From an uncultured bacterium (GTDB taxonomy: Bacteria > Methylomirabilota > Methylomirabilia > Rokubacteriales > CSP1-6), in assembly GCA_946479205.1 (NCBI GenBank), contig CAMLFJ010000063.1, positions 1 through 10,305 on the forward strand: a stretch of DNA of 10,305 nt. Direction: 5' to 3'. Shown in pieces: positions 1-5,813 of the stretch. The first letter of the stretch is position 1; every line of letters starts with the position of its first letter. The notes beneath the pieces are model-generated. The model did not search any database and was not told the origin of the DNA. It saw only the letters and a list, made by a program, of their open reading frames with translations. The position numbers and the translations under genes are program-made.

Positions 1-1415
1 GGCTCCGCCGGCCGCAGGTGCGCCCAGGGCGCGATCTTCTCGAACGCGGCCGAGGCTCGCAGCACGGTGGCGTCCTCGAAGCGCCGCCCCAGGATCTGGA
101 GACCGATGGGTAGCTTGTCGGAGGTGAATCCGCACGGAACCGACGCGCCCGGGTGACCGGTCATGTTGAACGGGTACGTGAACGGGATCCAGTCGTAGAT
201 CCCGGTCGGCGTGCCCGCGATCTCGGCGGGGCCGTCGAGGCCGACCTTGAAGGCCGCGCACGCGATGGTCGGAGTCAGCAGGAGATCGTAGCGCTCGAAG
301 AGGCGGCGCGGGTGCTCCTCCCACGCGAGGCGGTCGAACCAGGCCTGGACGTACTGGGTGGGAGTCCAGCTGCGGCACTCGTCGGCGATCGCGACCAGGC
401 CCGCGTCGATGTCGTCGCGCCGCTCGCGCAGCGCGGGGCCCAGGCGGGCCGCGATGCCGCCCAGGAACATGGTCCTCCACGCGGCCTGCGGGCTCGGCCA
501 CTTCGGCGCGACTTCCTCGACGCGGCAGCCCAGCTCGCGGAAGCGCCGGGCCGCCCGCGCGCACGCCGCGGCCACCTCGGGATCCACCACCTTGGCGAAG
601 CCGAGATCGGACGTCCACGCCACCCGCAGCCCCTTCACGCCGCCTCGGAGCGCCTTCACGTAGTCGACGCGCGGCCCCGGCAGGGAGAACGGATCGCGCG
701 CGTCCGGCCCCGCCGCCGCGTTCAGCATCAGGGCCGCGTCCGCCACCGTGCGCGTCATCGGCCCGATGTGGGAGAGGCCCCACGCGGCGCTGAACGGATA
801 GATCGGCACGAGCCCGAAGGTGGGCTTGATGCCGTAGATGCCGGCCAGCGAGGCCGGGATGCGGATCGAGCCGCCGCCGTCGGTGCCGATGGCGAGCGGG
901 CCCATCCCGGCCGCGACCGCCGCGCTGGCGCCGCCGCTCGAGCCGCCGGGCGTGCGATCGAGGTTCCACGGGTTGCGCGTGATGCCGAAGAGCAGGTTGT
1001 GGGTGGCCCCGATCCAGCCCATCATCGGGGTGTTGGTCTTGCCGAGCTGGATCGCGCCCGCGGCGCGCATGCGCTCCACCATCGGCGCGTCCTCGGCCGG
1101 CACGTTGTCCGCGAAGAGCCGCGTGCCGAACGTGGTGCGGACCCCCTTGGTGATCACGAGGTCCTTGGTGGAGAACGGCACCCCGTGCAACGGGCCGAGC
1201 GTCGCGCCCTTCTTCATCATCACCCGCTCGGCCGCGCGCGCGTCCTTGAGCGCCTGGTCCGCGGTGAGCGTGACGAAGGCGTTGAGGCGCGGGTTGAGGC
1301 GCTCGATGCGGGCGAGCACCGCCTTCACCACTTCGACCGGGGAGAGCGTGCGGCGCTTGATGGCCGGGGCCATCTGGGAAGCGGGCATCCAGCAGAGGTC
1401 GTCGGCGTTCGCCAT
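1..1415 (-). CDS. Amidase-signature family hydrolase (3' end beyond the window)
   Basis: This protein probably hydrolyses a carboxamide bond, releasing ammonia or an amine; the substrate cannot be read from sequence. About 471 residues are present with no stop before the left edge, so it is partial, although members are usually about 450-500 residues and little should be missing. The complete Ser-Ser-Lys triad is visible: Lys84 in PFSTKD, the cis-Ser159 in PGGSSGG, and the nucleophile Ser183 in GTDGGGSIRIP. The Lys-Ser-Ser spacing (75 and 24 residues) equals that of fatty acid amide hydrolase. No signal peptide is seen, so it is probably cytoplasmic. The ATG at 1415 is preceded by an AGGGG Shine-Dalgarno-like run 7 bases upstream. 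It follows the DppC-like permease by 50 bases on the same strand, suggesting that it acts on an imported compound. The family is certain; the exact role (amidase, aryl-amidase, or GatA-like) is not. No gatC or gatB lies beside it in the window, which argues mildly against a tRNA amidotransferase subunit. Confidence 0.93.
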   Translation of the reverse strand, partial: MANADDLCWMPASQMAPAIKRRTLSPVEVVKAVLARIERLNPRLNAFVTLTADQALKDARAAERVMMKKGATLGPLHGVPFSTKDLVITKGVRTTFGTRLFADNVPAEDAPMVERMRAAGAIQLGKTNTPMMGWIGATHNLLFGITRNPWNLDRTPGGSSGGASAAVAAGMGPLAIGTDGGGSIRIPASLAGIYGIKPTFGLVPIYPFSAAWGLSHIGPMTRTVADAALMLNAAAGPDARDPFSLPGPRVDYVKALRGGVKGLRVAWTSDLGFAKVVDPEVAAACARAARRFRELGCRVEEVAPKWPSPQAAWRTMFLGGIAARLGPALRERRDDIDAGLVAIADECRSWTPTQYVQAWFDRLAWEEHPRRLFERYDLLLTPTIACAAFKVGLDGPAEIAGTPTGIYDWIPFTYPFNMTGHPGASVPCGFTSDKLPIGLQILGRRFEDATVLRASAAFEKIAPWAHLRPAE

Positions 1416-1433
1416 GGAGAGTCCCCTCACCCT

Positions 1434-1460
1434 CACCCTCTCCCCTGAGGGGAGAGGGTG
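1434..1460. repeat. Perfect 12-bp hairpin, likely dispersed palindromic repeat
   Basis: The arms CACCCTCTCCCC (1434-1445) and GGGGAGAGGGTG (1449-1460) are perfect inverted repeats around a 3-base loop TGA. The left flank adds further CCCTCA units (1424-1435). The element fills most of the 50-base gap between the DppC-like permease stop and the amidase start. No T run follows the stem on the minus strand, so it is a poor intrinsic terminator. It resembles the REP-like C-rich palindromes scattered between genes of many GC-rich bacteria (from memory, not searched). In the mRNA it could stabilise the upstream transcript or lower amidase expression. Its flank also supplies the amidase's Shine-Dalgarno-like run. 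Confidence 0.7.
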
Positions 1461-1465
1461 TGTTG

Positions 1466-2368
1466 TTAGGCGCCGCGGAGGCGCGGGTCGAGCGTGTCGC
1501 GGAGCGCGTCGCCGAGCAGGTTGGAGCCGAACACCGCGAGGCTGATGGCCAGGCCCGGGAACAGGACGAGCCAGGGCGCCTTCTGCGCGTACTCCGCCGC
1601 GGAGACCGAGAGCATCCGGCCCCACGACGGATAGGGCTCGGGCACCCCCAGGCCCAGGAAGGACAGCGCGGCCTCCACCAGGATCGCGCTGCCGAGCTGC
1701 GCGGTGCAGAGCACGATGAACGGGCCCATGGTATTGGGCAGGACGTGGCGGAACGCGATGCGCACATGCCGGAGGCCGACCGCGCGCGCCGCCTCCACGT
1801 ACTGCATCTCACGGATCGACAGCACGCTCGCCCGGATGACCCGCGCGGCCCTCGGAATGATCGGGATCGAGATCGCCAGCACCACGTTCGGGATCGACGG
1901 GCCGAGCGCCGCCGACATGACGAGCGCCAGCACGAGCAGCGGCAGCCCCTGCAGGATGTCCATCACCCGCTGGGTGATGAGGTCGGTCTTGCCGCCGACG
2001 TAGCCGGACAGGAGCCCGATGATCCCGCCGAACACCGAGCCGAGGAGCGTGGAGGCCAGGCCCACGATGAGCGAGACCCGGGCCCCGTGCACGACGCGCG
2101 AGTAGATGTCGCGACCCAGGTGATCGGAGCCCAGCCAGTGGTCGGGGCCGGGCCGGGCCAGACTCTGCCCCGCGTCGGTGGCGATGGGATCGTGGGTCGC
2201 GAGCTGGTTGGCGAAGACCGCGGTGAGGAACATCACCACCATGAGCAGCCCGCCGATCGCGCCCAGGGGCTTCTTGCGGCAGAAGCGCGCGAGCACGGTC
2301 CAGGCCCCGGGCCGGCGCAGGCCGAGGCTCACCGGCGCCGTCTCGACCCCGAGCGGTCTAGTGGCCAT
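1466..2368 (-). CDS. DppC-like ABC transporter permease (peptide/opine/nickel family)
   Basis: This is one of the two inner-membrane permease subunits of a dipeptide/oligopeptide-type importer, 300 residues long as usual for the family. An N-terminal cytoplasmic stretch precedes the first membrane helix (about 36-54). The family hallmark HWLGSDHLGRDIYSR is at 77-91, further helices lie at about 98-120, 139-157, 161-175, 218-240 and 268-286, and the typical end LGDALRDTLDPRLRG is present. The EAA loop that contacts the ATPase starts at residue 192 (EAARAVGLR) and runs to about 211. The ATG at 2368 lies inside the last codons of the upstream permease gene (11-base overlap) and has no good Shine-Dalgarno sequence, so translation is probably coupled. 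The substrate cannot be assigned; peptides, amides and other small polar compounds all fit. Confidence 0.95.
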   Translation of the reverse strand: MATRPLGVETAPVSLGLRRPGAWTVLARFCRKKPLGAIGGLLMVVMFLTAVFANQLATHDPIATDAGQSLARPGPDHWLGSDHLGRDIYSRVVHGARVSLIVGLASTLLGSVFGGIIGLLSGYVGGKTDLITQRVMDILQGLPLLVLALVMSAALGPSIPNVVLAISIPIIPRAARVIRASVLSIREMQYVEAARAVGLRHVRIAFRHVLPNTMGPFIVLCTAQLGSAILVEAALSFLGLGVPEPYPSWGRMLSVSAAEYAQKAPWLVLFPGLAISLAVFGSNLLGDALRDTLDPRLRGA

Positions 2369-3311
2369 AGCGGACGCGCGGATCGAGGAAGCCGTAGAGC
2401 ATGTCCACGACCAGGTTCGAGACGATGACCACGATCGCGATGAACATGACCAGGTTCTGGACGATCGGGTAGTCCCGCCAGAGGATCGCCTCCACCAGGA
2501 AGCGCGCGAGCCCGGGCAGGTTGAAGACGGTCTCGGTCACCACGAGCCCGCCGATGAGGAACGCGAACTCGATGCCGATCACGGTGACCACCGGCAGGAT
2601 CGCGTTCTGCAGCGCGTGACGCCAGATCACCACGCTCCCGGACTGGCCCTTGGCGCGCGCGGTGCGGATGTAGTCTTCGCGCATCACCTCGAGCAGCGAC
2701 GAGCGGGTGATGCGCATGATGAGCGCGGACGAGCGGTAGCCCACCGCGAGGGACGGCAGCGCGAACTGCACCGCGTGCAGCCAGAAGTTCTCGGACGGCG
2801 ACACGTAGGTCACCGGCGGGATCCACCCGATCCACGCCACCAGCCCGAGGATGATGACCATGCCCAGCCAGAACGAGGGCATGCTGAGGCCGGCGAGGCT
2901 GAAGACCCGCAGCGCGTAGTCGAGCGGGGTGTCCTGGCGGACCGCGCTGATGACCCCGAGCGGCACCCCCAGCGCCACCGACACGATCAGCGACAGGATC
3001 GCCAGCTCGAGGGTCACCGGGATGAGCGGGCGGATGATCTCCCACGCGGGCAGGTCGTAGCGATAGGACTTGCCGAGATCGCCGGTCAGGATCTGGCGCA
3101 TCCATTCGAGGTACTGCACCCACACCGGCCGATCGAGCCCGAGCTCCTTCTCGATGGCCACCCGCTCCACCGGGTTCACGTAGCCGCCGGTGGAGAAGAG
3201 GATGTCGACGATATCGCCGGGGGCCAGACGCAGCATGCCGAAGATCACGATCGACATGCCGAGCAGGGTCAGGAGACCGATGCCCAGCCGCTGGGCGATG
3301 TACGTCTTCAC
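2358..3311 (-). CDS. DppB-like ABC transporter permease (peptide/opine/nickel family)
   Basis: This is the partner inner-membrane permease, 317 residues. It begins with the classic short N-terminus and first helix (MKTYIAQRLGIGLLTLLGMS, to about residue 28). A periplasmic segment follows with ELGLDRPVWVQYLEW (56-70) and GDLGKSY (77-83), then helices around 100-124, 136-162, 178-198, 240-262 and 285-306. It ends in YGFLDPRVRY. The ATPase-coupling loop includes DYIRTARAKG (213-222). The start is GTG at 3311; no in-frame ATG lies upstream and no convincing Shine-Dalgarno is seen. The stop of the binding-protein gene is only 13 bases upstream, so coupled translation is likely. The binding protein is immediately upstream and the second permease overlaps its end, as is standard for these operons. 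Confidence 0.95.
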   Translation of the reverse strand: MKTYIAQRLGIGLLTLLGMSIVIFGMLRLAPGDIVDILFSTGGYVNPVERVAIEKELGLDRPVWVQYLEWMRQILTGDLGKSYRYDLPAWEIIRPLIPVTLELAILSLIVSVALGVPLGVISAVRQDTPLDYALRVFSLAGLSMPSFWLGMVIILGLVAWIGWIPPVTYVSPSENFWLHAVQFALPSLAVGYRSSALIMRITRSSLLEVMREDYIRTARAKGQSGSVVIWRHALQNAILPVVTVIGIEFAFLIGGLVVTETVFNLPGLARFLVEAILWRDYPIVQNLVMFIAIVVIVSNLVVDMLYGFLDPRVRYGH

Positions 3312-3324
3312 CGGATCGGGGGGC

Positions 3325-4938
3325 CTACTTGTCCCGCCACACGTCGGCCATGCGGCCGAAGTTGTAGATGTTGTCGTGCGGCACCATCCCCTTCACGTGC
3401 GGCCACACCGTGAAGTAGTCGAGCTTCCAGTCCAGGATGGGCCGCGCCGCCTCTTCCTCGATCTGCCTCTGGAGCGTCGCCAGCATCTGCAGCCGCTTCT
3501 GCGAATTGAGCTCCTGCGACTGCTGATCGATCATCTTCATCACGAGCTCGCTGCAGTACTGGCTGTAGTTCCGGGGCGAGCCGCACGCGTAGTTCTCGTA
3601 GTAGTTGGCGTCCGGCTCGTCGACGCCCAGCCCGGTGAGGTTGGCCCCGATCTGGTAGTCGCCGCGGGTGGCCATCGCGTGCCACTGGGCCGTCTCCACC
3701 TGCTTGAGGCTGGCCTCGATGCCGACCTGCTTCAGCTCGTTGATCACGAAGGAGGCCATGTCCACGTAGATCGCGATCGCGCGGGTGACCATCTCCACGC
3801 GGAGCGGATTCTGCGCGGTGATGCCCGCCTCGCCGAGGAGCTTCCGGGCACGCGCCTTCATGTCCGCCGGCTTGCCGTATCCGGGCAGGGTGGCCAGGTC
3901 CTTCTCGAGCAACCCCCAGACGCCGTACGGCTTCGGCTGCATCGAGGCTCCCGGCACCGCGCCACCCTGATGCACGGCCTGGATGAGGGCCCGGCGGTCG
4001 ATCGCGTAGCTCACCGCCTGCCGCACCTTGGGGTTGTCGAACGGCGCTTTCTTGGTGTTCATGATGATGTTGTCGCTCACCGCCTGCGCGACCGGCGTGA
4101 TCACGAGCTGCGGGACGGCCTTCTTGAGCTGCTCGGCCGCGGTCTTGCTGGTCTCACCCGGGAACGAGACGTCGAGCTGCCCCGCCTGGAGCGCCGCGAC
4201 ACGGGTGCCGCGCTCCTTGATGATCACGTAGCGGAGGCTGTCGAGGTAGGGACGCCCCTTCACGAAGTAGTCCGGGTTCTTGACGTAGTCCACGAACTCG
4301 CCCTTCCGCCACTCCTTCACCTTGAAGGGACCGGTGCCGATGCAAGCCGTGCGGTAGGTGGCGGGATTGACGTGGGCCGCGTAGATGGGCGTGTAGCCGG
4401 AGGCCAGCATGTTGAGCAGGCCAGGCTGCGGTCGCTTGAGCCGGAAGACCACCGTGGAGGGATCCGCCGCCTCGACCGCCTCGATGTTCGCGTACCAGTC
4501 CTTGCGGGGGTTGATCCGGAGCTTCGCGGTCGCGTCGGGGGCCTCGCGCAGCATGTCGAACGTGAACTTCACGTCCTTCGACGTGAACGGCTGGCCGTCG
4601 TGCCACTTGACGTTCCTGCGCAGGAAGAACACCAGGTTGCGGTAGTTGTCCTGCCAGGACCACTTCTCGGCGAGCTCGCCCACGATATTCTCGGGAGTCT
4701 CGGGCCGCTTCAACTGGTCGAAGACCACCAAGTTGTTGAAGCACGGCAGGGACGGGAACGACGTGGAGATGGTCGAGGACTCATGGACCGCGAAGCCGGG
4801 CGACAGGTCCTCCCGGAGCATGATGTTCAGATGCCCACCGGACTTCGGCGTCTGCGCGCGCGCGGGTGTCACCCCCAGGCCGACGAGGGTCGCCAGAGCA
4901 AGGACCGGCACCAAGAGCATGCGGCGGGAACGCGTCAT
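3325..4938 (-). CDS. Family 5 extracellular solute-binding protein of a peptide-type ABC importer
   Basis: This is the periplasmic receptor that captures substrate and delivers it to the two permeases downstream. It has 537 residues, normal for SBP_bac_5 (DppA/OppA-like) proteins. The N-terminus has a basic stretch (MTRSRRM), a hydrophobic core, and a probable signal-peptidase I site after ARA (residue 28). There is no lipobox cysteine, so it is probably soluble in the periplasm. The family signature lies at about 102-130 (LVFFLRRNVKWHDGQPFTSK plus the following KDVKFTFDML region). The ATG at 4938 is chosen because GGGAGGA lies about 7 bases upstream and the signal peptide begins there; a longer frame from 5070 would bury the signal peptide behind 44 unlikely residues. 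It is first in the operon, with its own candidate promoter. The ligand is unknown. Neither ATPase subunit is encoded nearby in the window. Confidence 0.95.
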   Translation of the reverse strand: MTRSRRMLLVPVLALATLVGLGVTPARAQTPKSGGHLNIMLREDLSPGFAVHESSTISTSFPSLPCFNNLVVFDQLKRPETPENIVGELAEKWSWQDNYRNLVFFLRRNVKWHDGQPFTSKDVKFTFDMLREAPDATAKLRINPRKDWYANIEAVEAADPSTVVFRLKRPQPGLLNMLASGYTPIYAAHVNPATYRTACIGTGPFKVKEWRKGEFVDYVKNPDYFVKGRPYLDSLRYVIIKERGTRVAALQAGQLDVSFPGETSKTAAEQLKKAVPQLVITPVAQAVSDNIIMNTKKAPFDNPKVRQAVSYAIDRRALIQAVHQGGAVPGASMQPKPYGVWGLLEKDLATLPGYGKPADMKARARKLLGEAGITAQNPLRVEMVTRAIAIYVDMASFVINELKQVGIEASLKQVETAQWHAMATRGDYQIGANLTGLGVDEPDANYYENYACGSPRNYSQYCSELVMKMIDQQSQELNSQKRLQMLATLQRQIEEEAARPILDWKLDYFTVWPHVKGMVPHDNIYNFGRMADVWRDK

Positions 4939-5005
4939 TGTGTTCCTCCCAGTCGCGAAAACGCCGGGGCGGTCGCGAGCGAAGCCGGAGTCGGAAAGTA
5001 TTGAG

Positions 5006-5034
5006 AATATACGCCAACGCTCCGATTCCGACAA
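5006..5034 (-). promoter_or_regulatory. Candidate sigma-70-type promoter of the uptake operon
   Basis: Reading the minus strand, TTGTCG (5034-5029) and TATATT (5011-5006) are separated by exactly 17 bases. They sit in a short AT-rich patch upstream of the solute-binding protein gene. Transcription would start near 4999, giving a leader of about 60 bases that carries the GGGAGGA ribosome site. No GG-N10-GC sigma-54 element is seen here, so the uptake operon appears to use a housekeeping-type promoter. Confidence 0.6.
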
Positions 5035-5079
5035 CTGCGACCGCCCGGCCCGCGACGCGGTTTCCCGCATGACGCCGGC

Positions 5080-5095
5080 GGCCCCGATGGGGGCC
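5080..5095 (-). terminator. Weak GC hairpin after the zinc-finger gene, possible terminator
   Basis: GGCCCC (5080-5085) and GGGGCC (5090-5095) form a 6-bp stem with a 4-base loop, about 10 bases beyond the stop of the zinc-finger gene. No T run follows on the minus strand, so intrinsic termination is doubtful and read-through into the uptake operon remains possible. The same bases could be a chance GC palindrome. Confidence 0.2.
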
Positions 5096-5104
5096 CGCGA
5101 AGAG

Positions 5105-5617
5105 CTAGAGCGTGGCGTGCGGCTCCCGGACGCCGCGCCGCACCTCGCGGCGCGTGAGCAGCTCCTCGAGCGCGATCGTGCGGGCTCCGCCGCGGCGTCG
5201 GAGCTCCGGCCGCGCCAGGATCGGGCGCTGGCGGATCCGCGAGGCCAACCCGTTGCGCACCGCCCGGTCGGCGTAGAGGCTCCGCAGCGCGCGGCACATG
5301 AGCGGCCGGCCGCGGTTGTACCCGAAGCGGTGCTTGTACTCGTCGGCGGTCAACCCGTGGCTCCGCAGGTGGGTATTCGTGAGCTGGCGGAAGACGCCGC
5401 CGCAGACGAGGCAGTGGATCGCGTCCTGCTGCACGGCCTGTCGTGGATCGGCGCGCAGCCCGCTCAGCGTGTGCCGACTTCCGGCCGAGCCCGCGACGCT
5501 GCTCGCGCGCCGGACCGCCGCGGCCGCGCGGATGCGATCACCGTGGATCGGCGACGCGCCATTCCTGATCGGAAAGGGCCAGAGCGGAGAGTAGGGCGGC
5601 GTACCGTTCGCGGGCAT
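5105..5617 (-). CDS. Ros/MucR-family zinc-finger transcriptional regulator
   Basis: This is a probable DNA-binding regulator of 170 residues, a normal size for the Ros/MucR family. The first 60 or so residues are low-complexity and rich in Pro, Ala and Arg. The conserved core follows: Cys69-x2-Cys72-x10-His83-x3-His87 in HCLVCGGVFRQLTNTHLRSH, then GLTADEYKHRFGYNRGRPL, which matches the family's 'GLTPEEYR..WG' block. The tail is Arg-rich. Classical Ros has nine residues between the second Cys and first His; here there are ten. The ATG at 5617 has AAGGAGG five bases upstream. A longer frame from 5707 is rejected because it would run across a sigma-54 promoter that predicts a 50-base leader for this start. 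The gene is divergent from the large regulator at 5814 and lies 166 bases upstream of the solute-binding protein gene on the same strand. Its targets are unknown; the uptake operon and itself are the nearest candidates. Confidence 0.85.
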   Translation of the reverse strand: MPANGTPPYSPLWPFPIRNGASPIHGDRIRAAAAVRRASSVAGSAGSRHTLSGLRADPRQAVQQDAIHCLVCGGVFRQLTNTHLRSHGLTADEYKHRFGYNRGRPLMCRALRSLYADRAVRNGLASRIRQRPILARPELRRRGGARTIALEELLTRREVRRGVREPHATL

Positions 5618-5677
5618 GTCAGCCTCCTTCGCACGACGAGGAGCAGCGGCGGACGGAAGAAACATGCCCCTACACAT

Positions 5678-5693
5678 CGCAAACCAAGTGCCA
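5678..5693 (-). promoter_or_regulatory. Sigma-54 (-24/-12) promoter of the zinc-finger regulator gene
   Basis: On the minus strand the sequence is TGGCAC (5693-5688), five bases, then TTGC (5682-5679). This gives the invariant GG-N10-GC spacing of sigma-54 promoters with both core elements perfect; the preferred G after TGGCAC and the A/T after TTGC are not matched. Taking the final C as -12, transcription would begin near 5667, leaving a 50-base leader that contains the AAGGAGG ribosome site of the gene at 5617. The divergent neighbour encodes a sigma-54 activator, which raises confidence that the site is used. Confidence 0.75.
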
Positions 5694-5735
5694 TGGAAAA
5701 GATCCATCTAATTAATGCTTTGAACAATTACGGTA

Positions 5736-5764
5736 TTGGCGATCGATGATTGACTGGTCAAAAT
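5736..5764 (+). promoter_or_regulatory. Candidate promoter of the large regulator gene
   Basis: TTGGCG (5736-5741) and CAAAAT (5759-5764) are 17 bases apart, each matching four of six sigma-70 consensus bases. The predicted start is near 5771, giving a leader of about 43 bases. It is the best spaced candidate I found in the AT-rich gap, but both boxes are imperfect. If real, the first ACTGGT box lies just ahead of and against the -10 element, and the other two fall at and just after the start point. Confidence 0.35.
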
Positions 5765-5785
5765 CTTACCAGTGACTTGACCAGT
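5753..5785. promoter_or_regulatory. Three-box ACCAGT/ACTGGT operator, probable enhancer for the sigma-54 promoter
   Basis: ACTGGTCAA (5753-5761) and TTGACCAGT (5777-5785) are a perfect 9-base inverted pair. A third copy, TTACCAGT (5766-5773), lies between them. The three ACCAGT cores are 15 and 12 bases apart. The cluster sits about 86-118 bp upstream of the predicted sigma-54 start at 5667, the usual distance for an activator's upstream sites, and 29-61 bp ahead of the large regulator's start codon. The natural candidate to bind it is the Fis-type helix-turn-helix of the protein at 5814. A different regulator, including the zinc-finger protein, cannot be excluded. Confidence 0.6.
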
Positions 5786-5813
5786 AAGGGCTTCTAGGCA
5801 ATCCTACCGGGCG

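Noticed and set aside
153..1448. Long plus-strand open frame opposite the amidase
   Set aside because: Its product is Arg/Ala/Gly-rich with no domain, and the minus-strand frame has a complete amidase signature. Long antisense frames are expected in DNA this GC-rich.
1434..1460. Rho-independent terminator
   Set aside because: The stem is strong but no T run follows on either strand in the needed position, and the downstream amidase seems to belong to the same transcription unit.
2178..5004. Long plus-strand open frames opposite the permeases and the binding protein
   Set aside because: Their products are His/Arg/Asp-rich with no recognisable domain, while the minus strand encodes three well-matched transporter components.
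4939..5070. Longer start for the solute-binding protein at 5070
   Set aside because: It would hide a clear signal peptide behind 44 residues and run through the candidate promoter; the ATG at 4938 has a strong ribosome site.
4939..5104. Sigma-54 promoter or ACCAGT boxes ahead of the uptake operon
   Set aside because: No GG-N10-GC element with recognisable -24/-12 cores and no ACCAGT/ACTGGT box was found, so direct control of the operon by the large activator is not supported.
5618..5707. Longer start for the zinc-finger regulator at 5707
   Set aside because: The extension crosses the sigma-54 promoter and lacks a ribosome site; the ATG at 5617 has AAGGAGG at ideal spacing.
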